From Theileria orientalis strain Shintoku (taxonomy: Eukaryota > Apicomplexa > Aconoidasida > Piroplasmida > Theileriidae), in the NCBI RefSeq assembly GCF_000740895.1, contig NC_025263.1, positions 1,116,001-1,180,000 on the forward strand: a stretch of DNA of 64,000 nucleotides. The letters run 5' to 3'. Position 1 is the first letter of the stretch; each line of letters begins with the position of its first letter. A program made the position numbers and the translations under genes. Positions 32,647 through 44,821 of this stretch are shown one piece after another. The notes under the pieces are model-generated. The model did not search any database. It saw only the letters and a list, made by a program, of their open reading frames with translations, and was not told where the DNA came from.

Positions 32647-34254
32647 CTATAATTTACAATGCTCTGAGCGATTAGTTACTTTACAGCACTTGTATCCCCA
32701 AACACCCTTTTCGAGGTCGTAGTACGACCCCCAAATTTGCGAGTGTCCCAGCAACTTCCCTTCATCAAATTCGAGTTGTCGTTCGCTGCAAATTAATGTG
32801 TTAACCACTAATACTATTGCTGGTACCAGTACTACTACAATACTACTGCTAATATTGTTACTGGTACTACTATTAACAATAATGCTGCCAGCACTAACAA
32901 TGATAACTGTTTTTCACTTACTCGTATTTAATTATATCTTCTTCCGACACTTTAGCCAGTGGCTTCAGTTCTTTATAATTTTCAATGTATTCTTTGGCTT
33001 TAAAGCGTTCTATCAGCTTCTGCTTCCTCTCGAGCACCTCCTTTTCCTCGTTCTCCTTAGTTTCGTTATATAATTTTTCCAATTTTGTTGGATTTGCGAT
33101 AAAATTTACGTCTAGTCCTTTCTTGTTACTCTCCCAGGCGAACACCTGCGCGAATTATGAGCACTATTTTAGTCAGTAAAATACGGTAAACATACTACGC
33201 AACAGATATCAACTCACCTCGAGCTCCTTGGGCTTATACGTTTCCTCTGAATTAAAATAGTAGTTGTCTCCCTTAAAATAACTGTTAACTCCTGCTAGCG
33301 GATCTTCTCTCATTGACCTTGATTTTGGGTCGTAAAACGCCGAGTTGACGTCCAAATTAATTAGGTACTTTGCCGTATCCTCTCTAATCCTCAGGTTTCT
33401 CGTCGTGGTTCTCGTCTTGTCATCTTTGCATTCAAAGGTTTCATTTTTTTCTCTGAAAATCATTGCAAACTACATAACCAGCTACTTGTAATTAATTTCT
33501 TTATATCATCTGCCTAACTCATAACCATTTTATATGTAAACTTACACGTGCTTGTCATCATCCTCCACTGCTTCGTCGTCGTTTGAAATGTTAACAATTT
33601 TGTTCAGGGCCCTTTCGTGTTCCAGGTCTTTGTATTCCTCAACCAACTGCAGATGTGTATTTGGGTCAAACCCGGCCCAGCGATCTCTCGTGGCGTCGTA
33701 GCTCTTTTCTGCGTTTTCCAGTATGTACTCGTCGGGGCAGATGTTTTCATTCGTAAACTTCGCTCCCTTCTTTCGCGGCCGTTCCACGCACGTCTTAGCG
33801 TCATGGGTCATAGCTCCGCAATTCTCGCAGGCTCCCTTTCTAAATTTTAAGGCCACTTTATTCGTCACTCCTCGTCGAGTCACAACTTCAATGGGAGCCT
33901 TCTGTACTTCGTTAGTCCTCTGGTGGCGTAAACCTAAAAATTAATATTCATTTGTAACAAAACAAATAAAATGTATTAAAATTTAACAATTATATGTGAA
34001 CATTCGCATTAAATTGAGTATTAGAGCTATAAATGTGAATAAATGAATAAAAATAAGGGAAGACTGTGAAAATACTAACTTGGTTCACCCTGATCTAAAT
34101 ACCACGGAGCTTTAGAGATATATTGAGGTATGTGAGGGTTTATTTCATTCCCTAACTCATCCTTGAGAGCTGGAGCTGTACCGGCCTTCCGTGCCTCATC
34201 CAACTCTCTTTCCCTTTTCAATTCATCCCTTGTTTTCGATTTTATACTACTCAT
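32647..34254 (-). CDS. Pre-mRNA splicing factor SLU7
   Basis: About five exons on the minus strand. Exon 1 (to 34254) encodes [20 protein letters not shown], then [19 protein letters not shown], the typical SLU7 N-terminus. The next exon has LRHQR and the CCHC zinc knuckle [14 protein letters not shown] followed by [10 protein letters not shown]. Later exons have [19 protein letters not shown]-like [22 protein letters not shown] and a lysine/glutamate helix. The C-terminus reads [20 protein letters not shown], then [11 protein letters not shown], as in family members. SLU7 acts in the second catalytic step by selecting the 3' splice site. The knuckle cysteines and histidine are intact. One intron (32793-32920) is ACT-repeat rich. 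Confidence 0.92.
32805..32905. repeat. Degenerate ACT/AAT triplet repeat in SLU7 intron
   Basis: Runs such as ACTACTACAATACTACTGC and ACTACTATTAACAATAATGC occupy the intron. There is no fixed long period. Confidence 0.75.
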
Positions 34255-35009
34255 TATAACTATATTACACTACATTTTAGAAATTGCAATATATGATATG
34301 TAAATGGAAGGATAGAATGAATTTTTAACTATGTTAGGCAGAGGGCAAACACATTAGAAACATTAATATTCTAAGGAACAAATAAAGAATAAGCAATGCG
34401 GATAAATATTACATTACTAGGTATTATATCAATTGAGTTACATTGCGATTTTATTGTGATTCTAAGAATGTATTGACTAGACAATGTAAATAAAGAAATG
34501 AATCATAAAAAACAATTTTAAACAATTGCATATTAAGATATCTAATTGTTGTTTCAGTGGTAGTTTTTATATATAATTAAAGGAAAAATCCTCGAGGTTA
34601 AATTAGAGTATTAGAATACAAGATTGTTATTTAAATGTTTAACAATTGTAAATGAATAAATAGAATTTCATGGATAAGTATATCGATAAATGATTTTATC
34701 CATAAATTACTAGACATAATGTGTAAATGTTAAAAGTGCATTTTTTGTTTCTGGGGAACAAGCATTTACACATTAGTAATATTTATATATTTTTATTCGT
34801 TTGTAACAGTAACAGTTTTACATGATCTCATACATGATCTGCGTATCACAATCAGCTTGTTTGTAAAATATTTAACCGTGTATAAGAAAATTTTATACAC
34901 ATTCAATTTCAGTATACGTGTTGTTAAAACCGAGATACCCGTCTCAGTTTAAGCTCAAAGTTCTTGCAAAGACCTATCATGATATCGCACCTTAAAGTTT
35001 TATAGCAAT
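34255..35009. other. Divergent intergenic region SLU7 / DHHC
   Basis: 755 nt, strongly AT-rich, between two start codons. The segment GGATAAGTATATCGATAAAT and the nearby GATTTTATCCATAA form a loose inverted repeat near 34673-34706. No open frame or RNA was recognised. Confidence 0.5.
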
Positions 35010-36050
35010 ATGGCAAACCAGGGTCAACTTTTGGGTTGCCCAAGCTTAATCACTTCCGAGAGGAAGAAGGGCACCGTGTTCAGAAACGTGGCCTACCTCA
35101 TCATTCGTAAGTGGAAAACGCAACATGGCTTCTTCAGTGTATATGTATTCCGGAGTCATGGGCATTCTATTGAGGCCGTACCTGGACGATCTCACAATGT
35201 ACGGCCTGGGCGTCGTCGTAGCATTCAACTTTGTGTTTTTCCTGTTCTTCATCAGTTTTCTAAGGGTAAGTGGCCCTCCGCGGCGATGTGTAAACCTATC
35301 TCCCGCTAACAATCTCGTTTAGTCCTCGACCACCGACCCCGGCGTCGTGCCCATGAACTGGGGGTTTTACATGGGCGACGACACTAAAAGGAGGCGGTAT
35401 TGCAAAATCTGCAATGTTTGGAAGCCCGATAGGACCCATCACTGCTCGTCTTGTAACCGTTGTGTCCTCAACATGGACCACCACTGCCCCTGGATAGGGA
35501 ACTGCGTCGGATTTTACAACCGCAAATACTTCATGCAGCTCCTCGTCTACGCGCTGATCGTGCTCAGCTACTCTCTACTGCAATCGTAAGTGCCTCAATT
35601 CGCAGACACCCGCTCTTAAACTCAACTAACTTTTCTTTTAGAATCCACTACTTGTACGGCGAGACCATCGAGAACGGCATGGACGACTTCGACGAGGTCG
35701 GCCAGAAGGCAATTTGCTACGTCTACGTCTGCGGGATGATCTTCATTGCTCTGGCGCTGATCATAGCGCTCATTCCCTTCGTGCAGTTCCACTTCAGGTT
35801 AGTTTGCCAACGACGCCCTTTACACCTACACAGGCTCGTTTTGAAGAACTCCACCACCATTGAGAACCTGGACGAGCAGAACCGCGACTCTGGCATGTAC
35901 GACATGGGCATGGGCGCGAACCTGCAGCAGGTTTTCGGCGTCAATCCTCTCTGCTGGTTCGCCCCCTGCAACCTTCCTCTGAACAGGCCCGTGGGCGACG
36001 GCGTCAGGTGGTCCCAGTACTGCTACACTCCAATACCTGATAAAGTTTAA
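35010..36050 (+). CDS. DHHC-type protein S-palmitoyltransferase
   Basis: Five exons (35010-35106, 35138-35265, 35323-35585, 35642-35797, 35834-36050) give 286 residues. The zinc-binding DHHC cysteine-rich domain is complete. It has RYCKICNVWKPDRTHHCSSC, then NRCVLNMDHHCPWIGNCVGF and YNRKYF, with the catalytic DHHC. Four hydrophobic segments surround it, two before (MYSGVMGILL, LGVVVAFNFVFFLFFISFL) and two after (LLVYALIVLSYSLL, VYVCGMIFIALALIIALIPF). A TTDPGVVP segment corresponds to the family DPG motif. The C-terminal tail has a TTxE-like NSTTIENLD. It anchors proteins to membranes by acylating cysteines, and in apicomplexans such enzymes act in secretory organelles and the inner membrane complex. 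Its specific location cannot be read from the sequence. Confidence 0.93.
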
Positions 36051-36310
36051 ATGTTGTACCTAGTCGTATATGCTAATCCATAAAACATTGAACACAAACA
36101 AACACGCTCTCTAATTCTCAATCTAATGCACGTTCTTTTCACGCGTGCACGGCTTCCTGGTCTGTCTAGTGTACAGTCTCCGGTCCTGCCATCGCTCTAA
36201 CATGGACTGAAATGTACACTGGATCTTTTATACGCTGAAATATTCTATGCACCTCCTTTGGATAGCGTTTCTGAAACTGATTAACGCCAGTATCACGCTC
36301 TATTTTGTGC

Positions 36311-39300
36311 TTAAGGTTCAACGGTCTGAACCTCTTTCCAATTACTCCGCCTGCTCATAGGGTTTGTTTTACGTTTACTCTGTGGAGACCGGCTCTGTGG
36401 CGAGCGAGTATTTCGAGAGTGTCAAGAACTTGTACAGTGAGAACAAATCACACTCCGAGAACAGTTTGTCTGGAATGTCTTCCGATGCTTTGGTTGTGTA
36501 CTCTCCGAGTTTGACGCCTAAGGGAATTTTATGATTTTGCTTAACGGTAAAGTTACCTCTGGATGAGAGAATGTACTTGGTTTCCCTCCTGGATGAGTAG
36601 GCTGACTTGAACTTAGAGCATGTCGCAATAACGTGGTATGACTTCGCCATGGCCTCCATGGTCTTCATCACTGATTTCAGTTCCACCAGGAGTGGGAGCT
36701 CTTCTGGCTTTACTGTCTTCAGGCACATTGGCTTCAGGGTGTCTCTTATTTTAAAGAAGAGGCTGTGGTCCTCACTCCTTTTCGGTGATGTTGGTAATGC
36801 GCTTGTCACTGGCGTTCTCGGTCCCGATGCCAGCGTCGCCTCCATTGGGTGATCAAAGCGCTCCTCCTCAGGTTTTGCTTTAGGTGAGTGTGGTGCCACG
36901 ACCTTTCCTCCTTTTGATGCGCTTAAGAACGTGTATCCTGTGTACACCTTTCCTTTTTGGGCTCCAAGTGATCCTGTTCCTAGGCGGGCGCGGTCTACTG
37001 CATCTGAGCTTCCCAGTTTCAGGAGCTCTTTGACGACAGCTGTCTTCTTTACCGTGTTGCATCCCATCTTCTTTACTTCAAAGGTCGACGTCTTATCCAC
37101 TGGTATGATTTCTATGTACACTGGGTTCGAGTACTTTTCGTTATTGGTTCTAGGGTCCGATGGCACCTCATACTCCTTCACTGCGCTCTTGACTGTTGCA
37201 ACCTTGTCGTTATCCAAAACTGACAGGACTGAGAACGAAGTTTCGATCTTGTCTGCACTTGCGCTTTCCTACAGTATTATTTATTTACGATTGCCATTAA
37301 AGGTCCCATCAGTTCGTAACTGTGCTATCTCGTAACCACATAGTCATGTTTTATAAACGTACAAATGCTGAGTCGAGTAATTTTTCCAGTGCTACTCTTG
37401 TGTTTTTAAGTCCCGTATAATTCTTTGCGCTTTTCAATGCACTAAACGTTATTATTATCATGTTATTCTAGTAAAGATTCATTTCATATTGTTACTCTAG
37501 CTAACAGTGTTGTTAATATCATATTGTTACTCTAGCTAACAGTGTTGTTAATATCATATTGTTACTCTAGCTAACAGTGTTGTTAATATCATATTGTTAC
37601 TCTAGCTAACATTGTTACTATAACTATTATTCATTACTGTCAGTAATCTCTATTTATCTTCTAGTTAAACTTACAGTATCTTTTTGTCATAGGTCGTAGA
37701 ATGCAACTCAAGCTTCTCTCCTTCTAAGTATGCTACCATCACCTTGATCAGTGTCAAATCTACTCCTTCTACTAGAGAAGTAACAAACTTGGTCAACACT
37801 GGGAGGTGATTGTTATCTGGGCACGTGCTGTCGCTCTTTACGCACACACTTCCTGCTATCATGTGCTCCTTTATGGTAGTCACTGCCATCTGGTCGAAGA
37901 ACAAGTAGAGCGTGTGTTCGTAGAAACGCTTAGTTCCTGCCAACTTTTCAATCACTCTCGATTGAAGTGGATCGTTCAAGCTAAAAATTACTATTACACC
38001 AGCTACTATAGACTAGTCACTAATTATCAAATGGTTATAATCACTAATTATCAAATGGTTATCAATCACTAGATTGTATAAACTGAGCGACTCTTACCTG
38101 ATGACTTCCTTCATTGTGAATCCTGTGACCAGGTCACTGTTCTCCACTGTGACGTCGAACTCTGGGCCTAACTTGTTAACGTATGGCATCCACGGCCTAC
38201 TGCAGTCCACTGATCTCGCTGCAATGTAGTTTCCGTTTTCCATCATTCTGAACCTCGAGGAGGACAGCTTCGTGTCCTTCGTCAAACAGGGCACCGGGAG
38301 GTCAACGACCTCGAAGTCACCTTCTGCAAACTTCAACTCCTCGGTGAACAGCACCTCGCTCGGGCTCAAATGGCTCACCTCTCCGTGTCCTGAGACGACG
38401 CTGAAGACGAGGCTTTCCATTGAGAACTCCTTGTCCTCCGGTGTTATCTCCAGCACAATCGTCGAGGTTATCTTCGTCTTCGGCTTCGCCGCAACCTCCA
38501 TGGCTATTCTGTAGTAGCGCTCGTTCGTGAACGTGGCCTCCTCCTTGTACATGAAGTCGTTGATTATCTCGTGGCTGTATTTAACGATGCCTTTCGGGCG
38601 CATGAACTCTAACAGCAGCGACATCTTCGGCTCAGATTGCGTCGTGAGCTTAAACATTATTGCAGGTTTCTTTCCTTTGTTGAAAAACTTGCTTACGTAC
38701 AGGGTACTTTCTCCCCGCTCATACACTCTGTCCAGGGCTGAGGCTGCTCCCTTTGCTCCTTTGATTTCCTTGTAAATTCCGTAGATCAAAGTCTCTCCTG
38801 ACTCTTTGTCTACCTGGAGTGTGAAGAAGTTCGGGGCTTTCATCGCTTCTAGCTCCAATGTCGTCTTAAAAAGCACTGGGATCTCAAAGTACGTGCCCTT
38901 CTTCACCTTGGTGTTGTCCGTGAAGTCAACGCTGACCTGGATGTTGTTAAAATTGAACTTGACTCCGTCGTTGCTCACTGAGGCTGCTTCTGTTCCTGCT
39001 TCTGCTGTTTCCGGCTCCTTTAATGTCATGAAGTTCTCGTGTCCTTTCACGTGCATGGCCAGGTTCAGTTTACCTTTAAGGCTTGCTTCGTTTTTGAGGT
39101 ATATTTTCATCAAGAAGTCTTTTCCTGCCTTTTCCAGTTCGTAGCTGTATTCTATGTACTTGCCTTCGTGCTTCACATCACTCGACGTCTGCTTTCCCAC
39201 TGAGGTTGGTTTTGGCTCAGGCTTTTCCTTCATCTCTTTGGCCATTTCCATTATCGGCTCTATGCACTCGGTTTTAAGTGCGGCCGCCCTTGTCACTTCA

Positions 39301-40499
39301 GGCTTCAGCTTCTCCATGTCTACCTTTGCTAGTTCCTCCTTGTCTTTCAGCACTACTTCCAGTGTGTACTTGTGGTTCTCCGACAGTGGAGCTGCGTTCA
39401 GCAGTGCGTTGCTCACGTCAACCGTAAAGGTCATTTCCGTTGCTGCCACGATGTCTGATTTGGACACAGCGAGTGCAATTTGCGACTTTTCGGCGTCGTA
39501 TGCGCACGATGCTACTGAAATGCTTCCCTTAACTTCAGAGGTGCACTTTTCGCTCAGTACTATTGTGTCCTTCAGCTCCTTCGGGACTGTGAATACCAGA
39601 TTAAGCTTTTCGGCCGCGTAGTCGTATATCTCGTATCCTATTTCGACCGTAAAGAGGAGCTTCAATTTTCTCTCCAGGCTTTCGAACCTGTAGGATGCGC
39701 TGAGCTTCGGCTCAACCGACTTGGGCATTCCAATCACCTTCTCCATTCCTGTCGCTGCAATTGCGCTGCAACTCGTCATGCTAAGGCTCATTTCGTCGAA
39801 ACGCTTGAACATTATCGCCGCTGCGGTTGCGCTTTGCGTCAAGCAGTACTTGTCTTCATCGTTGACGAAGTATCCGAATGTTCCCAGGGCGACCACGAAT
39901 TCGTCAAAGCTGTGCGTGACTCCGCTCACGTTCAAGCCATTGCTTCTCGCCTTAAATATTCCTGACCATGTGTAGGTCCCCTTAGCTACTTTCGCTGTGT
40001 ATTTATGAAACGGGATCTCTACTACGACTTTTTTCATCGACGACATTTTCAGGATTTCTGATGATATATCCTTCTTAACTGTGAATCCGAGAGATTTTTT
40101 ATGTTCCTTTCCAAGGCTCGACAACACCTTCTGTGCGTCGGTCGCTTTACACTTTCCTAGGTCGGCCTGACTCAACTTTTTCATTGCTGCGCCGGTTCTT
40201 TCGTCAGCCACAGTGTGGCCTCCTGCTAGGGTTAGTTTCGAACCCGCAGACTTAAATTCCGAATCTTCCTTTACAAATTCAAGACTTGATGGAGGCAATA
40301 ACAACAATTTAAAATGGGATGATGAAGACTCTCCAACTGTTAACTCATTGGGGACCTCAAACTCAAAATCTATTTTAAACTGGCCGACACTCTGGGTTTT
40401 TGCGGAAGGCTCTTTTTTTATGTAAATTTTAGAGAGCGTGTTAACTTCCTCAGAAGCAACCGCGTTAATTAATAAAATCAAAGCCAATATAACTTTCAT
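36311..40499 (-). CDS. Large secreted protein of unknown function (1238 residues)
   Basis: Five exons (38098-40499, 37675-37980, 37363-37441, 36379-37268, 36311-36350) join in frame. The signal peptide is clear (MKVILALILLINAVASEEV) and there is no transmembrane segment or C-terminal GPI signal, so the product is probably exported or kept in a secretory organelle. The 800-residue first exon looks beta-rich with alternating hydrophobic residues, few cysteines and K/E-rich linkers. The last part is K/S/E-rich. I recognise no domain. The last 28-nt intron (36351-36378) is uncertain: without it the frame stops at 36375 after PVSTE and the protein has 1234 residues. The 37442-37674 intron contains a 35-bp repeat. 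Possible roles in host interaction are inference only. Confidence 0.75.
37485..37615. repeat. 35-bp tandem repeat in intron of the large secreted protein
   Basis: The unit TATTGTTACTCTAGCTAACA plus GTGTTGTTAATATCA repeats about 3.7 times with almost no divergence. Confidence 0.95.
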
Positions 40500-40940
40500 T
40501 TTAAATATAATTAATAAATATGTAAATATATAGTAAAGGTGTGATCGTATCAGAAGTACATTAAAAAGTTAGAGACGTGCTCGTGTGTACAAGTACAAGA
40601 TTATTAAAAAACAAGGGTCAAGGAATCCACATCAAATATGTTTAAAAATTAAAATTCAACAAAATATATATTTTACAATGACATAAGATTTTGTTTTACT
40701 CTAAAAATTTTAAGTTTACATGTAGGTGGACCTACAAAATTGGAATACATATTAGGAGACATATTATCCGTTATGTAAAAGTTACACATATTTAAATGAT
40801 TAAAAATATACATGAAAATTGAAAATTGTACAAAAAAACAAATTATAATATTTAAATATACTGGGCACACTTGCCGCATATACTCCAGTTACATTCTTTA
40901 TTTTACTTCATCAAGCCACCAGATCGTTTTTGTATCATAT
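40500..40940. other. Divergent intergenic region secreted protein / PLD-like
   Basis: About 440 nt, AT-rich. Apart from in-frame upstream codons of the PLD-like gene (from 40812, no better start), nothing gene-like is seen. Confidence 0.45.
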
Positions 40941-42807
40941 ATGTTTGAATCATTGCGTCGAAAATTTAATAAATCCTCTAATTTAGACATTTCTTCCTCC
41001 ATATCGAGCATTTACTCGTCAAATTCCAGTATCGCAACTCCTTCTCCTTCTGAGGTAAACCTCCGCCCTTTTATTTCCTTTTAGATTTATAAATGGAACC
41101 ATACACTATCCAATCTCGCCTCCAGCTTCGGCAAAATTAGTCCAGGGAACTTCGTTCACATTTTCCATGACGGTATTATCATATATTTCTATGTAATTTT
41201 CATATGTGCAGTTTATTCTTTCAATGGTTTTGTGTTTTTACCCATTCTTAGGAAATGAAGCCTTTATCGATATGCTCAAGCACGTTAACAGCGCCAAACA
41301 CACAATTTGGATGGAAACGTATATTTTCGACGACTCGCCCGTGGCTGAAATATTTGCCAAGGCCCTGAAGAACGCCGCGGAGAGAGGATGCCAAGTAGTA
41401 CTCCTGCTGGACTATGTAACTGACAGTTAACCTTAATGCCTTTATAGATCGGCTCAATCAAGTTCCCTAACAGGATTAGGAGTGAACTGGAGCAGTCTGG
41501 AGTAAAAATATACTTTTTTAATCCGCCCACAATAAACGGCTCAGTGGGACCAGTCACGTTTAGAAACCACAAGAAACTGCTGATAGTGGACCAAAAGACA
41601 GCATTTACCGGTTCACTGAACATTTCTAAATTCTCAGTAGACGAGGATCTGGGAGGGGACGGCAGACACTACGAAGTGCACCTGAGGTTGAAGGGGCCAT
41701 CAGTGTACGACCTATCAGTTTCATTTCTGGAGTCCCTGAAAATGGGCAAATTCCCTTCGGAGGAGCTGAAGCTACGAAAAAGGTCAGAACCGCTGCCAGG
41801 AGGCTCAATAGTTCAGATATTTGAGTCACACAAGGGGAGGCTGAAAAACGACGTATTGAACTCACTGCTGTTTGTAATATCAAAGGTATGGTATTATTTA
41901 GACAGTTTCAACTGGACAATAATGCCATATTGTGATAGAAAGTTAAACGAACATGTAACTGAGCTAACTGGTATTCTAGGCATCAAAAAGCATATATCTA
42001 TCCACGAGCTACTTTATCCCGCCAGGCTCACTGAGAAGGTCGCTGATGTCAGCTAAGAATCGCAACTTGAACATCAGAATGCTACTATCGGGCCATTCGG
42101 ATGTTCTGGGAGACACGACCTCAAGTTACTACGTCCTGAAGAAGTTTTTTGTAAGCATTAGTTATCTGGATAGTCGAGTTGCACACAGTACCGTTGCATA
42201 ATTATTTGCCTGTGTGTATGTAAACATACATTAGTGATTAATGGTTATCCAGAGGAGAAGATTCGCAAAGCCGTTCAATGATAACTTCAGAGTGTTCATG
42301 ACAAACAATAAGCACTACCACGGCAAAGTGCTCATTGTGGACGACGTGTGGAGCTCCATAGGATCATTTAACTGGGATAGGTATTGTTACTTTTAGTAAA
42401 ATAGATGAGTGGACATAATTCATTACGACTGATATAAAATAGCAACTAACGCCAACTGTAGAATATCCAGCAGAAGGAACATTGAGATGACACTCGGGAT
42501 ATTTGACCCCAAAGTGGCAACGAAGCTGAGGCAGATGCAGCTGGAAAAGGAGAAGGACTCGTACGAGTACACGAGGAACGACTCTCTGAACAGGCTGAAG
42601 ATACTAAAAATATACGACTGCATGACGTATCACATAGCACGCTTCTCAGGTACACAGATCCAAGTATCATAGTAATTAGGCGGAAACATGCTCGACGGAT
42701 TGTCGAACGACAAGTTCAACGTATCGTTCAAGAAGACGTTCATAAGGACATTCGTGGACCAGAACGTCAGCGAAATGTTTCTAACATCCAATATTTCTGG
42801 AGTCTAG
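40941..42807 (+). CDS. Phospholipase D superfamily protein, cardiolipin-synthase-like
   Basis: About eight exons. Two HKD motifs are present: [19 protein letters not shown] (near 41560) and [20 protein letters not shown] (near 42320). Each has the catalytic H-x-K-x4-D followed by G-S-x-N. Upstream are [36 protein letters not shown] and [15 protein letters not shown], the usual strand/helix elements before the first HKD in bacterial-type cardiolipin synthases (Cls/YbhO class). Such enzymes form cardiolipin from phosphatidylglycerol or CDP-DAG in mitochondria. PLD-type nucleases or hydrolases are alternatives. ATG 40941 is preferred as it precedes a serine-rich, possibly targeting, leader ([20 protein letters not shown]). 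Upstream in-frame ATGs would add a hydrophobic stretch, so the N-terminus is open. Some borders, especially near 42180-42250, are approximate. Confidence 0.82.
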
Positions 42808-42956
42808 GACCGTCGTCCCAAATAAATTTGTAAAACAGTACATACGTACACGTGCACTCAAACACTAGAGTATAATTAGGTGCTATTTTACAATTTTTTG
42901 TTACCGGTTGGATCCACCTCATTCTACTAAAGGGTAAGGATAGTGGAGTCTTTAAG

Positions 42957-44821
42957 TCATTTGGACCAGTCGTTTAGAGTAATGTACAGCTGCGAGTTCA
43001 CTGGATGCCTAAGTAGGGCCCTGTGCTGGAGTCTTTTCCTGTCAAACTCGCGTATTGCGCCTTTGCCGTAGCCAGGCAAGTCTAGAGTTACAAGCGGGTC
43101 GATTTTGAGGAGGTCGAGCTGCTTATACTTTTCCCTCAAAAAGGTAAAATTTCTGTCCAGCAGCTCGTCCAGGTCCTCGGAAGTCGAGTGCACTATCAGG
43201 TGGCAGTACTTGACGCTGTCCAAGCAGTTGCCCCTGAAGTTCTTCTGGTCCATGGAGTCAGTGTTGCTGCTTGTGAGAATTCTTGAGTCGACGAAGTCGT
43301 AAAGGAAGCTGGAGTCAAGGTCTCTCATGATCCCGTATAGCTTATCACCGCTGGGAACTTCGGGGGCCTTCTGGAAGAGACTCGCGAAGCGCTCAAGCCC
43401 AAAGTGCCTGAGACTCTCAATCGAGCGCTCCGTCAGCGTCAAATTGTGCCCAGGCACTGGCCCTGGAAACATCTCAGCGAATATCGCCTCGAGCTTGCCG
43501 TCTACGTGCCCAAAGTGATCCTTTATCTTAGCCATGTACGGTCTGCACACGCAGTGAATGAACGCGTCCAAGTAGTCGTAGTCGCAGTCCCCGCTCTGCA
43601 CATACCCGTTCAGGTAATCCACCATTTCCATGAACGTGGCCACGTGGTCCTCTAGGCTGCTCAGTTTCAACAGTTCGAGCTTTGATTTGTAGTAAATTGA
43701 GTACAACTCCCGTTCACTCGTCTCCTTTTTCAACACACATATGCCCAGCTTACTGAGGAGGTCGTTTGGGCGTTCGCATGGGACTCTTTTCCGCGTACTT
43801 ACCAGGGTCGACATTTTGTACACCTGGGAAAACAAGTTCAGCACCGTTCCGAAGTGCCTGCTTGCGAACTCCAAGTCGCTCTCGCCCGTTTTCAGGTGGT
43901 CGAACCTTCCCGCTTCTTTGGGCCTGCATATCTCGTTGATCGCCTTTAGCACCGATTTCCGGGCACGCCTCACTGCGTGGAAGCACAGGTACCCCCAATT
44001 CGACTCCACAAACTTGCTTTTGCTTAGCATGAAATCTTGCACCAGGGACCCCGTTCTTACTTTGAGGTTCCTGAAGACACTGTTCAGCGCCTCAAGCCTA
44101 TCGTTCCTTCTGCACAGATTCAGCAGCCTCGAGTAGAAGGAGTTCGGAATATCTCCGAGCGCCAAGTCGAACTCACTGATGCTCGGCAGACTCAGCTCCT
44201 CAAGGAAGTTCCCGTCCCTGACCTTGACGTAGAACTTCAGGCTGTTCCTGATTCCGTATCCCCCGTACAGCCTCGAGGCCTTGAGGGCGTCCTTCAGGAA
44301 TCGCGAGTACACTGCGCCGAATAGCGCCGACTTTCTGAGCGCCTCCAGCCTCAGCTCCGGGAACAGTTCGTGGTTTATGAGCTCCTTTCTTCTGAAAAAC
44401 ACCCACCTACGCCCGCCAGTAAAATGCGTAAACCTACTTTGCTATTTGCAGGAACGTGGCCTCAATGTTTGCGAAATTGCAAAAAGTCGTTCTATCCTAA
44501 GCTGTTTTTAGTGCGTTCCTAACCTACCTTCACTCTTTCTAGCAGGGATTCCACTGGAAGATAGTCCACTCTGGACGCTTTTTCTAGAATCCTCACGAAT
44601 CTCCTCCTTGGCCTTGAGAACCTTGGCAACTTCAGGTTAATACCATCTTTTGTATACATCAAGACCTTTTCATTGGGGTTTACAGTTAGAATCCTGTCCC
44701 TTTCCAGGTTTACTCCACTGTTTCTCGGGTGTATAACTCTTGGACACACAAACCCTGTTTTCAGGCTCACACCATGCACACATTTGTATATAATCAGGTA
44801 CAGTACCGTATAATGATACAT
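42957..44821 (-). CDS. Unknown protein with N-terminal signal sequence (600 residues)
   Basis: Three exons (44528-44821, 44438-44496, 42957-44406) join in frame. The N-terminus MYHYTVLYLIIYKCVHGVSL looks like a signal peptide, followed by a basic, S/R/N-containing stretch up to PRFSRPRRRFVRILEKASR. This combination fits bipartite apicoplast targeting, as inference. The remainder is helical, rich in L, R, K and F, without a motif I can name; an organellar RNA-binding role is conceivable but not shown. The ATG overlaps the stop codon of the upstream delta-COP gene by one base (TAATG). The next in-frame methionine would lose the signal peptide. It converges with the PLD-like gene, with 149 nt between stops. 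Confidence 0.7.

Noticed and set aside
36170..36300. Minus open frame (HKIERDTGVNQFQKRYP...) beyond the end of the secreted protein
   Set aside because: No acceptor gives the right phase from the preceding exon, and the downstream stop is reached earlier by the better splice.
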